A stretch of DNA of 6,003 nt. It comes from Acidobacteriaceae bacterium UBA1307 (GTDB lineage: Bacteria > Acidobacteriota > Terriglobia > Terriglobales > Acidobacteriaceae). A program made the translations under genes and the position numbers. The notes under the pieces are model-generated. The model made no database searches. It was not told the DNA's origin and saw only the letters and a program-made list of their open reading frames with translations. Positions 5,997-6,003 of this stretch are shown here, piece by piece; within the stretch, counting starts at the first letter, position 1, and each line of letters opens with the position of its first letter. The stretch spans positions 21,711 through 27,713 of the forward strand of contig DBTV01000024.1 of NCBI GenBank assembly GCA_002307235.1, given 5' to 3'.

Positions 5997-6003
5997 ATCC
6001 CCC

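Overview
This is an ordinary chromosomal window from a GC-rich bacterium. It holds four housekeeping genes and one small, broken toxin-antitoxin cassette. The MetH variant (a pterin motif reading AEEMN, followed by LDLCCAIVGEDE), the RibD/RibE style and the divergent metH/ftsY pair suggest an Acidobacteriota (Terriglobia-like) chromosome. That assignment comes from remembered family resemblance, not from a search.

Layout. Positions 1-2240 (minus strand) carry the N-terminal 746 residues of cobalamin-dependent methionine synthase MetH; the rest lies beyond the left edge. A 199-base gap separates it from the divergent gene ftsY (2440-3483, plus), the signal-recognition-particle receptor GTPase. 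A long hairpin followed by a T run (3492-3549) closes ftsY. A promoter follows directly (3552-3580) and drives a small cassette: an intact antitoxin of the TIGR02574/PF09720 type (3587-3805), then a ParE/RelE-like toxin gene (3805-4100) broken by a one-base frameshift near 3844-3849. Next come two riboflavin genes, ribD (4126-5286) and ribE (5311-5985). An AGGAG motif at 5992-5996 suggests that another gene of the operon starts at or just past the right edge.

How they work together. RibD performs the deaminase and reductase steps of riboflavin synthesis, and RibE the final dismutation of lumazine. MetH makes methionine and regenerates tetrahydrofolate. FtsY targets nascent membrane proteins. 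MetH and FtsY have no functional link to the rib genes. The cassette sits between a terminator and the rib operon with no terminator of its own, so its promoter may also transcribe ribD.

I found no convincing new biological system. The points most worth checking are the frameshifted toxin beside an intact antitoxin, and the nearly identical -10/start-codon signature before the antitoxin and ribE, which predicts leaderless mRNAs. Very long open frames opposite metH, ftsY and ribD/ribE are coding shadows.
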